This document shows positions 10,701 through 18,774 of a stretch of DNA of 64,000 nt, one piece after another. The position numbers were made by a program, and so were the translations under genes. Every line of letters starts with the position of its first letter. Position 1 is the first letter of the stretch. The notes beneath the pieces are model-generated. The model did no database searches, was not told the origin of the DNA, and saw only the letters and a list, made by a program, of their open reading frames with translations. Source of the stretch: Halorubrum sp. JWXQ-INN 858 (GTDB lineage: Archaea; Halobacteriota; Halobacteria; Halobacteriales; Haloferacaceae); contig NZ_WUAX01000008.1 in assembly GCF_009806985.1 (NCBI RefSeq), forward strand, positions 216,012 to 280,011, in the 5' to 3' direction.

Positions 10701-11320
10701 TGGATGCGGCGGCGGGCGACGCCACAGCGACGGCCTCCGACGGCGCGTCCGGCGGCGTCGACGCTCCGGACAGCGCACCCGCTAACGCCGCCGAGGCAGG
10801 CGATTTCGGCGGCCCCGACGGCCCTGACGCTCCCGCCGCTCCCGATGGCTCCGCCGCTCCCGCCGCTCCCGATGGCTCCACCCCTCCCGACGACACCGAC
10901 GACGCCGACGAACCGACCGGCGAGATCGACTTCGACGAGCCGTTCGACGAGGCGATAAACGTGATGGGGGGCGCGTCGAACGACGAGAGCGACCCATCGG
11001 GCACGTCACCCGGAACCAATGGTGACGGACTGGCTGGGAACGGAAGCAGCGTCGACGGAGGACTCGCCCCCGACGACGGAGAGGACGACGCCGAAGGCGA
11101 TCCCGGCGACGATGCCGAAGACGATGCCGAAGACGATCCCGCTGACGGAGGCGACGACGTCGAAGAAAACCCCGATAACGGCGACGGTGACGGTGACGGT
11201 GACAGCGACGGCGACGGTGACAGCGATGGCGACGGCGACGGCGACGACGACCCGGAAACGGAGTTCGACGAGGGGGAGTGGGTCTTCGGCGATCGGGCGA
11301 TCGAGGACGAGGGCGGGTGA
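7727..11320 (+). CDS. pilB: Type IV pilus / type II secretion-like ATPase (PilB/GspE family)
   Basis: A 1197-residue cytoplasmic motor ATPase, first gene of the pilus operon. The N-terminal half is the long haloarchaeal extension. The ATPase core spans about residues 500-850, with Walker A GGTASGKTT near residue 650, Asp box IEDTREVELPQRN, and Walker B/His region MGEIRGEEGRTLFQVMSTGH near 722-740. Such ATPases power pilin assembly. Residues after about 980 form a disordered Ala/Asp-rich tail ending in GD repeats and EFDEGEWVFGD. The ATG at 7727 follows GGAGGGAGG, a good ribosome-binding site; a frame to 7685 is less likely. The pilB name is by analogy to Haloferax pilB genes. Confidence 0.88.
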   Translation: MTTEDSGPAPADARGTDGLPKSRNPIVGRYTWREFLREHGHEDAAAALYARIDEAPAVPADVVRAHVGEEHADEIRETAAGDAEGDGIELRDRDVVVSAAAVVPVADTADGDGAEEGEDGAEEGEDTLDAPTSGSVVVAGRDVELQPARTPTADDWTRAGLDPATFLGFDPEGLGARLWAADAVGDALWDLCHARYDLYELPVLKGYYTWDDYREEFFLDEDGNPPTDEEDEPLAFTHEDKTAALGFDPDEIDDRLADGADAARAIDALVDERTVDVDPEIDEDAFFSTAEGHTTLANRYDLERAVPMAKKTHFREVERYWVNEPYAFVIIFHSTKENERKYYAVQPYLTRIERDLQEFLTGKLRTSIKYADESIAGGDEAFREGVIAEETRALLDRYDLYADEGERGLANDVVELVRGVDALSDRLDAERLGTGRLGTGRLNAVTDRIGEERIAAAVDRIADIVGYAPASEPTVGLSGISARPEPAVLAEDAETLTEYQIEKLLYYLKRDFIGYERIDPIKHDINVEDISCDGYESPVFVYHSEYEQVISNVFHGTDELDDFVVKLAQRSGKGISKRRPQVDATLPDGSRAQLTLGREVSDHGTNYTIRQFNDVPFTPIDLINWRTFSLDEMAFLWLCIENHKSLIFAGGTASGKTTSLNAVSLFIPSNAKIVSIEDTREVELPQRNWIASVTRPSFSADDKGDVDEFDLLEAALRQRPDYIVMGEIRGEEGRTLFQVMSTGHTTYTTFHADSVGEVLKRFTTEPINVSKTMFTALDLVSVQTSTRVQGRKVRRNKSLTEINHYDAENDEINVQDVYQWQAETDEFLQMGDSNTLEEIMFDRGWDRATLDAELRKRRVVLAYLIDRGLNTYAQVAATFQAFINDPDTILTLMANDGLERSLEDLREMESVLIDVDREKEALVPRPDPDEEGKAEVARILEEAEDLLAEYRGETPASVTDALLDEVPAVDVEAKPEDDHETLAQAAREAAALDAAAGDATATASDGASGGVDAPDSAPANAAEAGDFGGPDGPDAPAAPDGSAAPAAPDGSTPPDDTDDADEPTGEIDFDEPFDEAINVMGGASNDESDPSGTSPGTNGDGLAGNGSSVDGGLAPDDGEDDAEGDPGDDAEDDAEDDPADGGDDVEENPDNGDGDGDGDSDGDGDSDGDGDGDDDPETEFDEGEWVFGDRAIEDEGG

Positions 11321-11374
11321 GCCGATGACGAACGTCCGGACGAACGGACCCGTGACCCGAACGGGAGGGCGTCG

Positions 11375-13411
11375 ATGAGCCTCGAGGACGGGCTCGGCGG
11401 TCGGTCGGTCGACGGGAACCTGCTCGGGGAGCTGTTCTACCCGGTGTTCCGGCTGCTGTTCGACCCCGACGGCGACTTCGTCGGCGACGTCGAGCGGAAG
11501 CTCGCAGAGGCGCGGATGCCGGACCCCGTCGAGATGTTCCTGTCGCGCTCGCTCGGGATCGGGCTGCTTGCCGGCGTGGCGCTGTGGATCGTCGGCACCC
11601 TGATCGGGTACGGCGTGTTCGTCCTCGGCGTGATCGATCCCGAGAGCCTCTCGCTGGGGGTCCCCGCGCCGAACCCGGCGACGGCGGCCCTGTTGCGGTC
11701 TCTCGTCGTCCCCGTCGCGGTGTTCATCAGCGGGCTCTTCTTCGGCTCGCTAGGCTTCTCGTTAGGGTTCGGGGGCCTGATCGCGGTCCCGTACTCCCGG
11801 GCGTCCACGCGGGAGCGCGAGATCAACATGCTGCTCGCCGACTCCGTCTCCTTCATGTACGCGCTGTCGGTCGGCGGCCTCAACCAGCTGGAGATCCTCC
11901 GCGCGATGGCGAACGCCGAGGACACCTACGGGGAGGTGTCAAAGGAGTTCCAGAGCATCATCAACGAGACGGAGTACTTCGGCACCGACTACCGGAACGC
12001 GATCCGCCAGCAGTCGATGGAGACGCCCTCCGAGGAGCTCTCACAGTTCCTCGCGGACATGCTGTCGATCGTCAACTCCGGTGGCGACATCGAGGGGTTC
12101 CTCGCCGACAAGAAGGAGAAACACCTCCGGACGTCGAAACAGGAGCAGGAGATGACCCTGGAGACGCTGGAGCTGTTCGGGGAGATGTACATGACGCTGT
12201 CGCTGTTCCCCCTGCTCCTCATCATCATCCTCGTCATCATGGGGATGATGGGCGAGTCCGACGACTTCCTGCTGTACGCCACGGTGTACGCGCTCATCCC
12301 CCTGACGGGGGTCGGCTTCCTCGTGTTGGTCTCGACGGTCAAACAGGACGAGCCGGGCGACGGCTACCTCGACCCGGAGGGCGGAAGCGCCCGCCTCGAG
12401 CAGTCGGGACGGGAGGGGCTCATCCACCTCGGGCTCGTCGAGGCGTTCGTCGGGGAGTTCCGCGTCTTCGACCGTGTCAAAGCGCGGGAGGGAACGTACA
12501 AGACGACACAGCTCCTCTCGGCCCCGCACCTGTTCTTGCGGGAGAACCCGGCCTACTCGCTGGCGATGACGGTGCCCGCGGCGCTGGTCCTCCTCGCCGT
12601 CGCGGTCAGGACCGGCAGCGCACCGCTGTCGCTCGACGGGTGGGTGTCACGCCCCGTCTGGGCGACGTTCATCTGGGTGTACGTCCCCCTCTACGTCACG
12701 CTACTCCCGCTCGCGGTGTTTCACGAGTGGAACGAGCGGTCGCGACGCGCCATCACCGGAAAACTCTCGGAGAACCTCCGGAAGCTCTCGTCGGCGAACG
12801 ACACGGGACAGACGCTGTTGGAGTCGTTACAGACCGTCTCGGACACCTCCTCGGGGAAGCTCGCCGAGGAGTTCGACGTCATGCACGCGAAGGTGAACTA
12901 CGGGATGAGCCTGCGGGCGGCGATGGTCGAGTTCAACAACAAGTACCGGGTGCCGCGGCTCGCCCGAACGGTGAAGCTCGTCTCGAAGGCACAGGAGGCG
13001 TCCTCGCAGATCACGGACGTGCTGACGACGGCGGCACAGGCGTCGGAGAACCAGGACGACATCGAGCGCGAGCGTCGTTCCCGCACGATGATGCAGGTAG
13101 CGATCATCATCATGACGTACGTCACGCTGCTCGGCGTGATGGCGATCCTCCAGACGCAGTTCATCGACGTGATGGCGGACCTGGTCGACCAGGGCGGGAA
13201 CGGCGCGGCCGACGGTGCGGACGGGATGGACTTCGGCGGCGGCGTCGACCCCGCCGTGCTGTCGTTGCTGTTCTTCCACGCCGTCACGATCCAGGCGATC
13301 CTCTCGGGGTTCATCGCGGGATACCTCCGGAACGCCGACATCGTCTCCGGCGTCAAGTTCGCCGTGAGCCTCATGACGCTCTCGCTGGGGGTGTGGGTGT
13401 TCGTCGGATGA
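11375..13411 (+). CDS. pilC: Pilus assembly platform protein (PilC/TadC-like), two type II secretion F domains
   Basis: A 678-residue membrane protein starting 54 bases after pilB. Two cytoplasmic four-helix T2SSF-type domains, around residues 140-300 and 450-610, are each followed by paired hydrophobic segments; eight or more membrane helices are predicted by eye. Motifs include SVSFMYALSVGGL in the first domain and RVPRLARTVKLVSKAQEASS in the second. PilC anchors the ATPase and guides pilins into the fibre. The fused two-domain layout is the usual archaeal form. The stop codon overlaps the next start (ATGA), implying translational coupling. Confidence 0.87.
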   Translation: MSLEDGLGGRSVDGNLLGELFYPVFRLLFDPDGDFVGDVERKLAEARMPDPVEMFLSRSLGIGLLAGVALWIVGTLIGYGVFVLGVIDPESLSLGVPAPNPATAALLRSLVVPVAVFISGLFFGSLGFSLGFGGLIAVPYSRASTREREINMLLADSVSFMYALSVGGLNQLEILRAMANAEDTYGEVSKEFQSIINETEYFGTDYRNAIRQQSMETPSEELSQFLADMLSIVNSGGDIEGFLADKKEKHLRTSKQEQEMTLETLELFGEMYMTLSLFPLLLIIILVIMGMMGESDDFLLYATVYALIPLTGVGFLVLVSTVKQDEPGDGYLDPEGGSARLEQSGREGLIHLGLVEAFVGEFRVFDRVKAREGTYKTTQLLSAPHLFLRENPAYSLAMTVPAALVLLAVAVRTGSAPLSLDGWVSRPVWATFIWVYVPLYVTLLPLAVFHEWNERSRRAITGKLSENLRKLSSANDTGQTLLESLQTVSDTSSGKLAEEFDVMHAKVNYGMSLRAAMVEFNNKYRVPRLARTVKLVSKAQEASSQITDVLTTAAQASENQDDIERERRSRTMMQVAIIIMTYVTLLGVMAILQTQFIDVMADLVDQGGNGAADGADGMDFGGGVDPAVLSLLFFHAVTIQAILSGFIAGYLRNADIVSGVKFAVSLMTLSLGVWVFVG

Positions 13412-13974
13412 CGCCCGGATCGCCTCCCGCGTTCCCGTCGGATCACCGCGCGCAGACACCGATAGACTTCGGCGTCGGCGCGGGCGTGTTCCTGATCACC
13501 CTCGCGTTCGTCATCGCGTTCGTGCCGACCCTGTTCGACCCGTTCGCGGCCGCCGAGAGCACGTCGCCGATCGTGAGCGACCGCGTCGCCGCCGGCTTCG
13601 CCGGCGACCTGCTCGCGGCGTCGACGAGCGAGCCGGGCGTCCTCTCGCCGGCGTGTACCGTCGCCTACTTCACGGCGGACGGGTCGCTCACGGAGCAGGC
13701 CGATTGCGGGTTCGATGCCAGCGAGGACCCGGACGAGCTGTTCGGGGTCGACCGCGAGGTACAGGTCGTCATCCACGAGCTCGATGAACGGTCACCGCGA
13801 AACAACCCGCTCGACCTCGAAACGGTCGAAACGCGCCACGGCACCTTCGAGGACGTCGTGTTCTCCCGATCGAGCGAGGATCCCGACGCGCCGGACCCCG
13901 ACGACGTCACCGTCTCCGGCCGGGTCGTCTCGCTCGACGGCGACCAGTACCGACTGACCGTGAGGGTGTGGTGA
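13408..13974 (+). CDS. Pilin-like membrane-anchored protein (haloarchaeal DUF7287-like)
   Basis: A 188-residue protein with a short polar N terminus, then HRAQTPIDFGVGAGVFLITLAFVIAF, i.e. R-A-Q before one hydrophobic helix, and an exported acidic domain. This matches the pattern recognised by the archaeal prepilin peptidase PibD ([KR][GA] followed by Q/V). Two cysteines (SPACTV and QADCGF) could form a disulfide. The start overlaps the pilC stop by 4 bases. Minor pilin or pseudopilin is inferred from operon position; the DUF assignment is from memory. Confidence 0.75.
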   Translation: MTPGSPPAFPSDHRAQTPIDFGVGAGVFLITLAFVIAFVPTLFDPFAAAESTSPIVSDRVAAGFAGDLLAASTSEPGVLSPACTVAYFTADGSLTEQADCGFDASEDPDELFGVDREVQVVIHELDERSPRNNPLDLETVETRHGTFEDVVFSRSSEDPDAPDPDDVTVSGRVVSLDGDQYRLTVRVW

Positions 13975-13975
13975 G

Positions 13976-14614
13976 ATGACGCCGTTCCACGCCCGCCGAT
14001 CGGACGACCGCGCGCAGGCACACACCCTGGAGGCGTTCGTGGCGGCGATCCTCCTCGTCGCCGGGCTCACGTTCGCGCTGCAGGCGACCGCGGTGACGCC
14101 GCTGTCGGCGAGCACGTCGAACCAGCACATCGAGAACCAACAGCGTGCGGTCGCGACCGACCTCCTGGAGACGAGCGCGGCGAACGGCGACCTCCACGAG
14201 GCCGTGCTGTACTGGGACCCGGTTGACGGGCGGTTCGCCGGCGTCCCCGAGGGGTTCGACGAGCACGTCCACGGCGGGCCGCCGAACGCCTTCGGCGAGG
14301 CGCTCGACCGGACGTTCCTCGATCGACGGATCGCGTTCAACGTCTACGTCGACGCCCACCCGTCGACGTCGTCGCGGGGGGAGCCGATGGTCAACATGGG
14401 CCGGCCGAGCGACAACGCGGTGTCGGCGACGCGGACGGTGTCCGTGACCGACGACACGACCCTGACGGCACCGGGCTTCGAGGGAACGACGCTCGCGGAC
14501 GTCGCGCCGGATCCGGACGGCGGGACGGCCGGGCCGGAGTTCTACGCGCCGGACGTCGACGACGGGCCGACGTACAACACCTTGGAGGTGCGAATCGTCG
14601 TATGGCGGATGTGA
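13976..14614 (+). CDS. Pilin-like membrane-anchored protein (haloarchaeal DUF7288-like)
   Basis: A 212-residue protein. The N terminus DDRAQAHTLEAFVAAILLVAG has R-A-Q directly before a hydrophobic helix, followed by the distinctive TAVTPLSASTSNQHIENQQ. The rest is a soluble domain with few hydrophobic runs, probably outside the cell. It begins one base after the stop of the previous gene and overlaps the next gene by 13 bases, so all three are co-translated. It is likely a minor pilin or pilus-assembly factor; no catalytic feature is visible. Confidence 0.75.
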   Translation: MTPFHARRSDDRAQAHTLEAFVAAILLVAGLTFALQATAVTPLSASTSNQHIENQQRAVATDLLETSAANGDLHEAVLYWDPVDGRFAGVPEGFDEHVHGGPPNAFGEALDRTFLDRRIAFNVYVDAHPSTSSRGEPMVNMGRPSDNAVSATRTVSVTDDTTLTAPGFEGTTLADVAPDPDGGTAGPEFYAPDVDDGPTYNTLEVRIVVWRM

Positions 14615-15777
14615 GCATTGGTCCCCCGGACGGGGACCGCTTCCGCGACGCCGACCGGGGACAGCTGCTGCTCGTTGCGGGGCTCGTCGTCGCGGTGTCG
14701 CTCGTCGTGTTGGTCGTCCTCCTGAACGCGACGATCTACACGGAGAACGTCGCGACGCGGGGCGTCGAGGCCGCCGACGGGGAGGCGCTGGAGGTCCGAG
14801 CCACCGGCGTCGAGGGCGTCGGCGGCCTCGTCGACGCGACGAACCGGGCAAAGCCGGGGACACACGGGGAGGCGGCGGGGACGGTCGAGGACGGGATCGA
14901 GGATCTCGACGAGCGGATCGCGGCGCGGTACGCCAAACGCGGTGGCGTGACACGGCTCGAGACCGATCCCGTGGGAACGACCGACGGCTGGTACCTCGAT
15001 GCGAGCACGGACGACTGGATGGACGCAGGGGAGGAGGAGACGGAGGAAGGGGGAGAAGAAGAGGAGGCGGAGGAGACGGAGGAGGAAACCAGCGAGGAAG
15101 AGGAAACCAGCGAGGAGGAAGGAGGGGCGGAGACGGCCGCCGACGGGTACGCGTTCGCGACGGACGTGGAGCGTACCCGGGGATTCACCGTCACCGCGGA
15201 CCTCGACTCCGAGACGGCGGCGCTCGCCGTGACCGACGCCGCCGGCGCGCGCGAGGAGGCGTTCGGCGTGGTGCTCGAGGATTCCGACCCCGAGGGAACG
15301 ATGGCGCGCCACGAGGTCTACCTGTTCCGCCCCGACGACGGGAGCGACGACGTCGCCGTCGCGGTCGGCTCCGACGGGGGCCCCCTCGAGGTCCGCTGTC
15401 GGATCGCGGCCGGGACGGCGGGCCCGGACCCCGCGGCGGCCGTCGAGGTCGACCTGACCGGCGAACGGGTGACCGTCCGCGACGGTGACGGGCGAGCGAT
15501 CGGGACGGCGCGTTGTCCGGGGCTCTGGCCCGCGGCCCTCGTTCCGACGACCGGCCCGGACGACGCGGACGGGCCGTACGACGTCCGGTTCGTCAACGGC
15601 GACGCCGCCGACGGCACCGCGACCGCGACGGCCAGGACCGCGTCGGCGACGTGGTACGACGAGGCCGACCACGCCACGCCGGGCGTGTACGACGCCACGG
15701 TCGACCTCCGGTACCGCACCGCCGACCTCGGGTTCGAGACGACGGTCCGGGTCGCCCCGGGTGAGCCCGATGCGTGA
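14602..15777 (+). CDS. Pilin-like membrane-anchored protein with Glu-rich insert (haloarchaeal DUF7261-like)
   Basis: A 391-residue protein starting DADRGQLLLVAGLVVAVSLV, where R-G-Q precedes the membrane helix as in archaeal prepilins. NATIYTENVATRG follows, a motif seen in haloarchaeal pilus-cluster proteins. Residues about 140-175 form a nearly pure Glu/Thr/Gly linker (DNA 15030-15135). The remainder looks beta-rich and exported. The next gene starts within this one, at 15770. Large size and linker suggest a minor pilin with an adhesive head, which is inference. Confidence 0.72.
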   Translation: MADVSIGPPDGDRFRDADRGQLLLVAGLVVAVSLVVLVVLLNATIYTENVATRGVEAADGEALEVRATGVEGVGGLVDATNRAKPGTHGEAAGTVEDGIEDLDERIAARYAKRGGVTRLETDPVGTTDGWYLDASTDDWMDAGEEETEEGGEEEEAEETEEETSEEEETSEEEGGAETAADGYAFATDVERTRGFTVTADLDSETAALAVTDAAGAREEAFGVVLEDSDPEGTMARHEVYLFRPDDGSDDVAVAVGSDGGPLEVRCRIAAGTAGPDPAAAVEVDLTGERVTVRDGDGRAIGTARCPGLWPAALVPTTGPDDADGPYDVRFVNGDAADGTATATARTASATWYDEADHATPGVYDATVDLRYRTADLGFETTVRVAPGEPDA

Positions 15778-16300
15778 GCGGGACGGCGGCGACACGCGCG
15801 GTGGTACCGTCCGCGTCGACGACCGCGCCGTCAGCGTCACGGTCGGCTACGTCCTCACGCTCGCCATCGGCGCGGTGCTGCTCGCGGGGATCACGATCGG
15901 CATCGGCGGGGTGTTGGAGGGGCAGACGGACCGTGCGGTCCGGGGTGACCTTTCGGTCACCGGCCAGCAGGTCGTCGCGAACCTCGAGAGCGCGGACCGC
16001 CTCGCCCGCGCCGCGGAGGCCGGCCCGTCGGACCCGGACTTCACCGGTGACGGGACCGCGAGCGTCGCGGTCCACGTCGACCTCCCGAGACGGGTCGCCG
16101 GGTCGGCGTACACCGTCGAGGTGGACGGTGAGGCGGTCCGGCTGCGGACGGAGGCCCCGGACGTGACCGTGACGGTCCCGCACGCGGTCGGCGAGGTCGA
16201 CGTCGCCGAATCGTCCGTCCGGGGCGGCCCGCTCCGGATCGAGTACGTCGCCGACGGTTCCGTGCCGGGGAACGGGACGCTCGAGGTGTCGGAACGATGA
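15770..16300 (+). CDS. Pilin-like membrane-anchored protein (haloarchaeal DUF7266-like)
   Basis: A 176-residue protein with N-terminal DDRAVSVTVGYVLTLAIGAVLL: R-A-V before a hydrophobic helix, then a beta-rich exported domain (VHVDLPRRVAGSAYTVEVDG). The ATG at 15770 overlaps the preceding gene by 8 bases and the stop overlaps the next ATG by 4. A longer frame reaching 15485 is an overlap artefact. Operon position and the prepilin-like N terminus point to a minor pilin; the partner pilins are unknown. Confidence 0.75.
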   Translation: MRERDGGDTRGGTVRVDDRAVSVTVGYVLTLAIGAVLLAGITIGIGGVLEGQTDRAVRGDLSVTGQQVVANLESADRLARAAEAGPSDPDFTGDGTASVAVHVDLPRRVAGSAYTVEVDGEAVRLRTEAPDVTVTVPHAVGEVDVAESSVRGGPLRIEYVADGSVPGNGTLEVSER

Positions 16301-17133
16301 GTCGGGACGGCGGCGGCGTCCCGGCGTCGCGTCGGGACGCTGGTGCGCCCGGGAGAGCGGGTTCGGACGCGCGGGCCGTCAGCGACGTGGTCGGTTACGT
16401 GCTCGTCTTCGCGATCGTCACCGCGACGATCGGGACGGTGTTCGCGGTCGGGATGGTCGGCTTGGAGGAGCGGCAGTCGGTCGAGCGCGTCCAGAACGTC
16501 GAGCGGGCGTTCGACGTCCTCGACGACAACCTCCGTGACCTCCAGCGCTACGAGGACCCGAGCCGCGCGACGGAGATCCGTCTCGGCGGCGGGACGCTGT
16601 CGCTCGCGGACGAGACGACGGTGACGGTGGGCCAGGTCGGCGCGGACGGGGAGTGGGAGACGGACGCGGACGGCTCGGAGCTCGCGGTCGAACGACGGAT
16701 CCACGCCGTCACGTACACGAGCGGCGACACCGAGATCGCCTACGAGATGGGCGCGTGGTTCCGGACCGACGGCGAGACGGCCCGGATGCGGTCGTCGCCG
16801 CGGTTCGTCGCGGCGGACGGCCGGACGACCCTCCCGATCGTCCGCACGCGTCCCGACGGGGATCGGACGGCGACGAGCGGCGACGGAACCGTGCAGGTGT
16901 CGGCAACTGCCGGACCGTCACCGCGGTACGCCTATCCCGCGTCGGGGACGGATCCCGAGGCGGTTCAGGTCCGGATCGAGTCCCCGCGGGCTGAGGCGTG
17001 GGCGCGGTACCTCGAGGACACCGACGGGTTCGTCGACGTCGACGTCGCGGACGGCGAGGTGGTCGCGACCGTCGAGGAGGACGAGACGGTGTACGTCCGC
17101 GTGATCGCGATCGACGTCGCGATCAGGCGCTGA
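16297..17133 (+). CDS. Pilin-like membrane-anchored protein (haloarchaeal DUF7289-like), last gene of the pilus operon
   Basis: A 278-residue protein with DARAVSDVVGYVLVFAIVTATIG at residues 24-46, a prepilin-like R-A-V followed by a membrane helix; the segment resembles major haloarchaeal pilins (RAVSPVIG). A coiled stretch QSVERVQNVERAFDVLDDNLRDL follows, then beta-rich sequence including FRTDGETARMRSSPRF. It overlaps the preceding gene by 4 bases. The protein is similar in plan to the convergent gene at 17201-18628. The gene ends just before a patch of simple repeats. Confidence 0.75.
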   Translation: MSRDGGGVPASRRDAGAPGRAGSDARAVSDVVGYVLVFAIVTATIGTVFAVGMVGLEERQSVERVQNVERAFDVLDDNLRDLQRYEDPSRATEIRLGGGTLSLADETTVTVGQVGADGEWETDADGSELAVERRIHAVTYTSGDTEIAYEMGAWFRTDGETARMRSSPRFVAADGRTTLPIVRTRPDGDRTATSGDGTVQVSATAGPSPRYAYPASGTDPEAVQVRIESPRAEAWARYLEDTDGFVDVDVADGEVVATVEEDETVYVRVIAIDVAIRR

Positions 17134-17153
17134 GGTGCCGGATTTTCGCCGAT

Positions 17154-17204
17154 CAGCCAATCAGTTAGCCAAGCAGCCAATCAGCCAATCAGTCAGTCAG
17201 TCAG
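17154..17204. repeat. Simple repeats between convergent pilin-like genes
   Basis: Agccaatcag occurs twice (17155-17164 and 17175-17184) with a variant between the copies, followed by consecutive TCAG units to 17204. The last TCAG contains the stop codon of the minus-strand gene, so that gene's end is embedded in the repeat. Confidence 0.6.
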
Positions 17205-18628
17205 TCGAACCCGACTTCGACGACGTTCTCGCTCACGTGGAGATAGGTGATCGGGTTCTGTCCGGGACCGCCGGTGATGGTGAGTTGGAAGTCGGCGAGC
17301 TCGGGGTCGTGTTGGACGTCGGCGGCCCCCCCGAGGTCGACCCCGCCGAAGACGAACGCGCCGCGGAGCGTCGGGTTCCCGCTGACCTCGAGGAAGGCGT
17401 TCGGCGCGTAGATGATCGCGTCGATCTCGGCGTTCCCGATCCCGTTCGTGTTCTCCGCGACGCCGCCGTTCACGTAGAACTGGGTCCGTTTGGCGTCGGT
17501 CGAGGTCGCGGTCGTTCCGATCCTGGGGTTGTTCAGCTCGAGGTCGCCGTCGATGTAGTAGCGCACCTCGTTATCCGTTTCGTCGGTTATCTGAAGGTTA
17601 TGACCGCCGATGTCGAACGTGCCGTCGATCGCGACGACGACGTCCCCGTCGGTCGTGTCGAAGTCGACGTCACCGTCCAGCGTGACGTCGCCGTCCGCGT
17701 AGTAGGTACCGGCGGAACACGTCCCGCCGTCGAAGCAGTTCGAAACGTCGCCGTCACCGTCGGACTGCGCGATCGAGAGCTGGTTGGCGATCACCGTCGA
17801 CGGGGACGGGTGTGACTGTCCGGTCTCGTAGTCGTCCTCGTGTAACGGGTCCTGGCCGCGGTAGTCGTACCCGCCGCCCCCGATCGAGAGCGGCTTGTCG
17901 ACGGCCACCTCCTCGGGAACGACGAGGCGAGCGGTCACCGTCCGCGCGTCGTCGTCCTTGGTCACGTCGCCCTCGGCGCGCTGGCTGAAGAAGTCGTACC
18001 AGCCCTCGTAGTAGTCGCTCCGGACCTCGACGACGACGGTGCCGTCCTGCAGCGGGTTGTCGCCCGGGTCGAACACCGACGCCCCGACCTGCTTCTGTCG
18101 GACGGTCCCGCGTGCGGCGGGGGCCGAGCCGTCGCCCTCCAACCGCACGATCGGGAACGTGAGCGTGTCGCCGCGGTAGTGGTACTCCGGCGGGGAGACC
18201 ATCCGGCCGCGGTCGCCGTCGGCCGTCCAGACGCCGCCGCCCTGCATGGCGACGGTCCGTCGATCGCCCTCGTACACGAGCGTCCCGAACGAGTCGTCGA
18301 AGACCGGGTCGACCTCGCCGCCCCGTTCGATCCACACCCGGACGTGGCCGGCGTCCTCCTCGAGCCGGAGGTCGCCGCCGTCGACCGAGCCGAGGTCGAA
18401 TCGCTTGGTGTCCGTCTCGCCGAGCGCGACGAGGCTCGTCTGGGAGCTGAGTTGCGAGAGCGCGTTCTCGGCACCCGACGAACGCGCGTCGTCGGTGACC
18501 GCGCCGAGCGCGGCGCTACCGGCCACCACCGTCACCGTCACCGCGGCGATCGTGACCGCGAGCAGGAGCACCACGCCGACGGGGCTCGACACCGCGCGGT
18601 CCCCGTCGGTCGTCGACCCCCTATCCAT
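17201..18628 (-). CDS. Large pilin-like surface protein (haloarchaeal DUF7289-like) with repetitive beta domain
   Basis: A 475-residue protein. The N terminus DRAVSSPVGVVLLLAVTIAAVT carries the prepilin-like R-A-V and one membrane helix. Residues 50-230 parallel the convergent 16297 protein (ERGGEVDPVFDDSFGTLVYEG, PPEYHYRGDTLTFPIVR). The C-terminal half, from about 300, is rich in short DG/GD turns (YYADGDVTLDGDVDFDT), suggesting a polymer-forming or beta-helical exoprotein domain. A CFDGGTC pair may form a disulfide. It has its own promoter. Probably a pilus tip or accessory surface protein (inference). Confidence 0.72.
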   Translation of the reverse strand: MDRGSTTDGDRAVSSPVGVVLLLAVTIAAVTVTVVAGSAALGAVTDDARSSGAENALSQLSSQTSLVALGETDTKRFDLGSVDGGDLRLEEDAGHVRVWIERGGEVDPVFDDSFGTLVYEGDRRTVAMQGGGVWTADGDRGRMVSPPEYHYRGDTLTFPIVRLEGDGSAPAARGTVRQKQVGASVFDPGDNPLQDGTVVVEVRSDYYEGWYDFFSQRAEGDVTKDDDARTVTARLVVPEEVAVDKPLSIGGGGYDYRGQDPLHEDDYETGQSHPSPSTVIANQLSIAQSDGDGDVSNCFDGGTCSAGTYYADGDVTLDGDVDFDTTDGDVVVAIDGTFDIGGHNLQITDETDNEVRYYIDGDLELNNPRIGTTATSTDAKRTQFYVNGGVAENTNGIGNAEIDAIIYAPNAFLEVSGNPTLRGAFVFGGVDLGGAADVQHDPELADFQLTITGGPGQNPITYLHVSENVVEVGFD

Positions 18629-18667
18629 GGTCGGGAGAGGCTCGCCGAGGGCATAACTCTCCCGGGT

Positions 18668-18674
18668 TTTATAA
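18668..18674 (-). promoter_or_regulatory. TATA box of the 17201-18628 gene
   Basis: The minus strand reads TTATAAA within AGCTTATAAAACC, about 40-45 bases before the ATG at 18628. It predicts a leader of roughly 15 bases. Confidence 0.5.
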
Positions 18675-18774
18675 GCTAACTATCGGTCCTGAGAACGCGA
18701 CCGGGGAAGGACCGCGTCGTCGCGCGCTTGCGCCGGTCGCCATCTTCAAACCCCCGCCCCGACTGTGCACCGGT

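Noticed and set aside
11584..13407. N-terminal extension of the 13408 pilin-like gene through pilC
   Set aside because: The open frame is a shadow of pilC; the ATGA overlap at 13408 gives the natural start.
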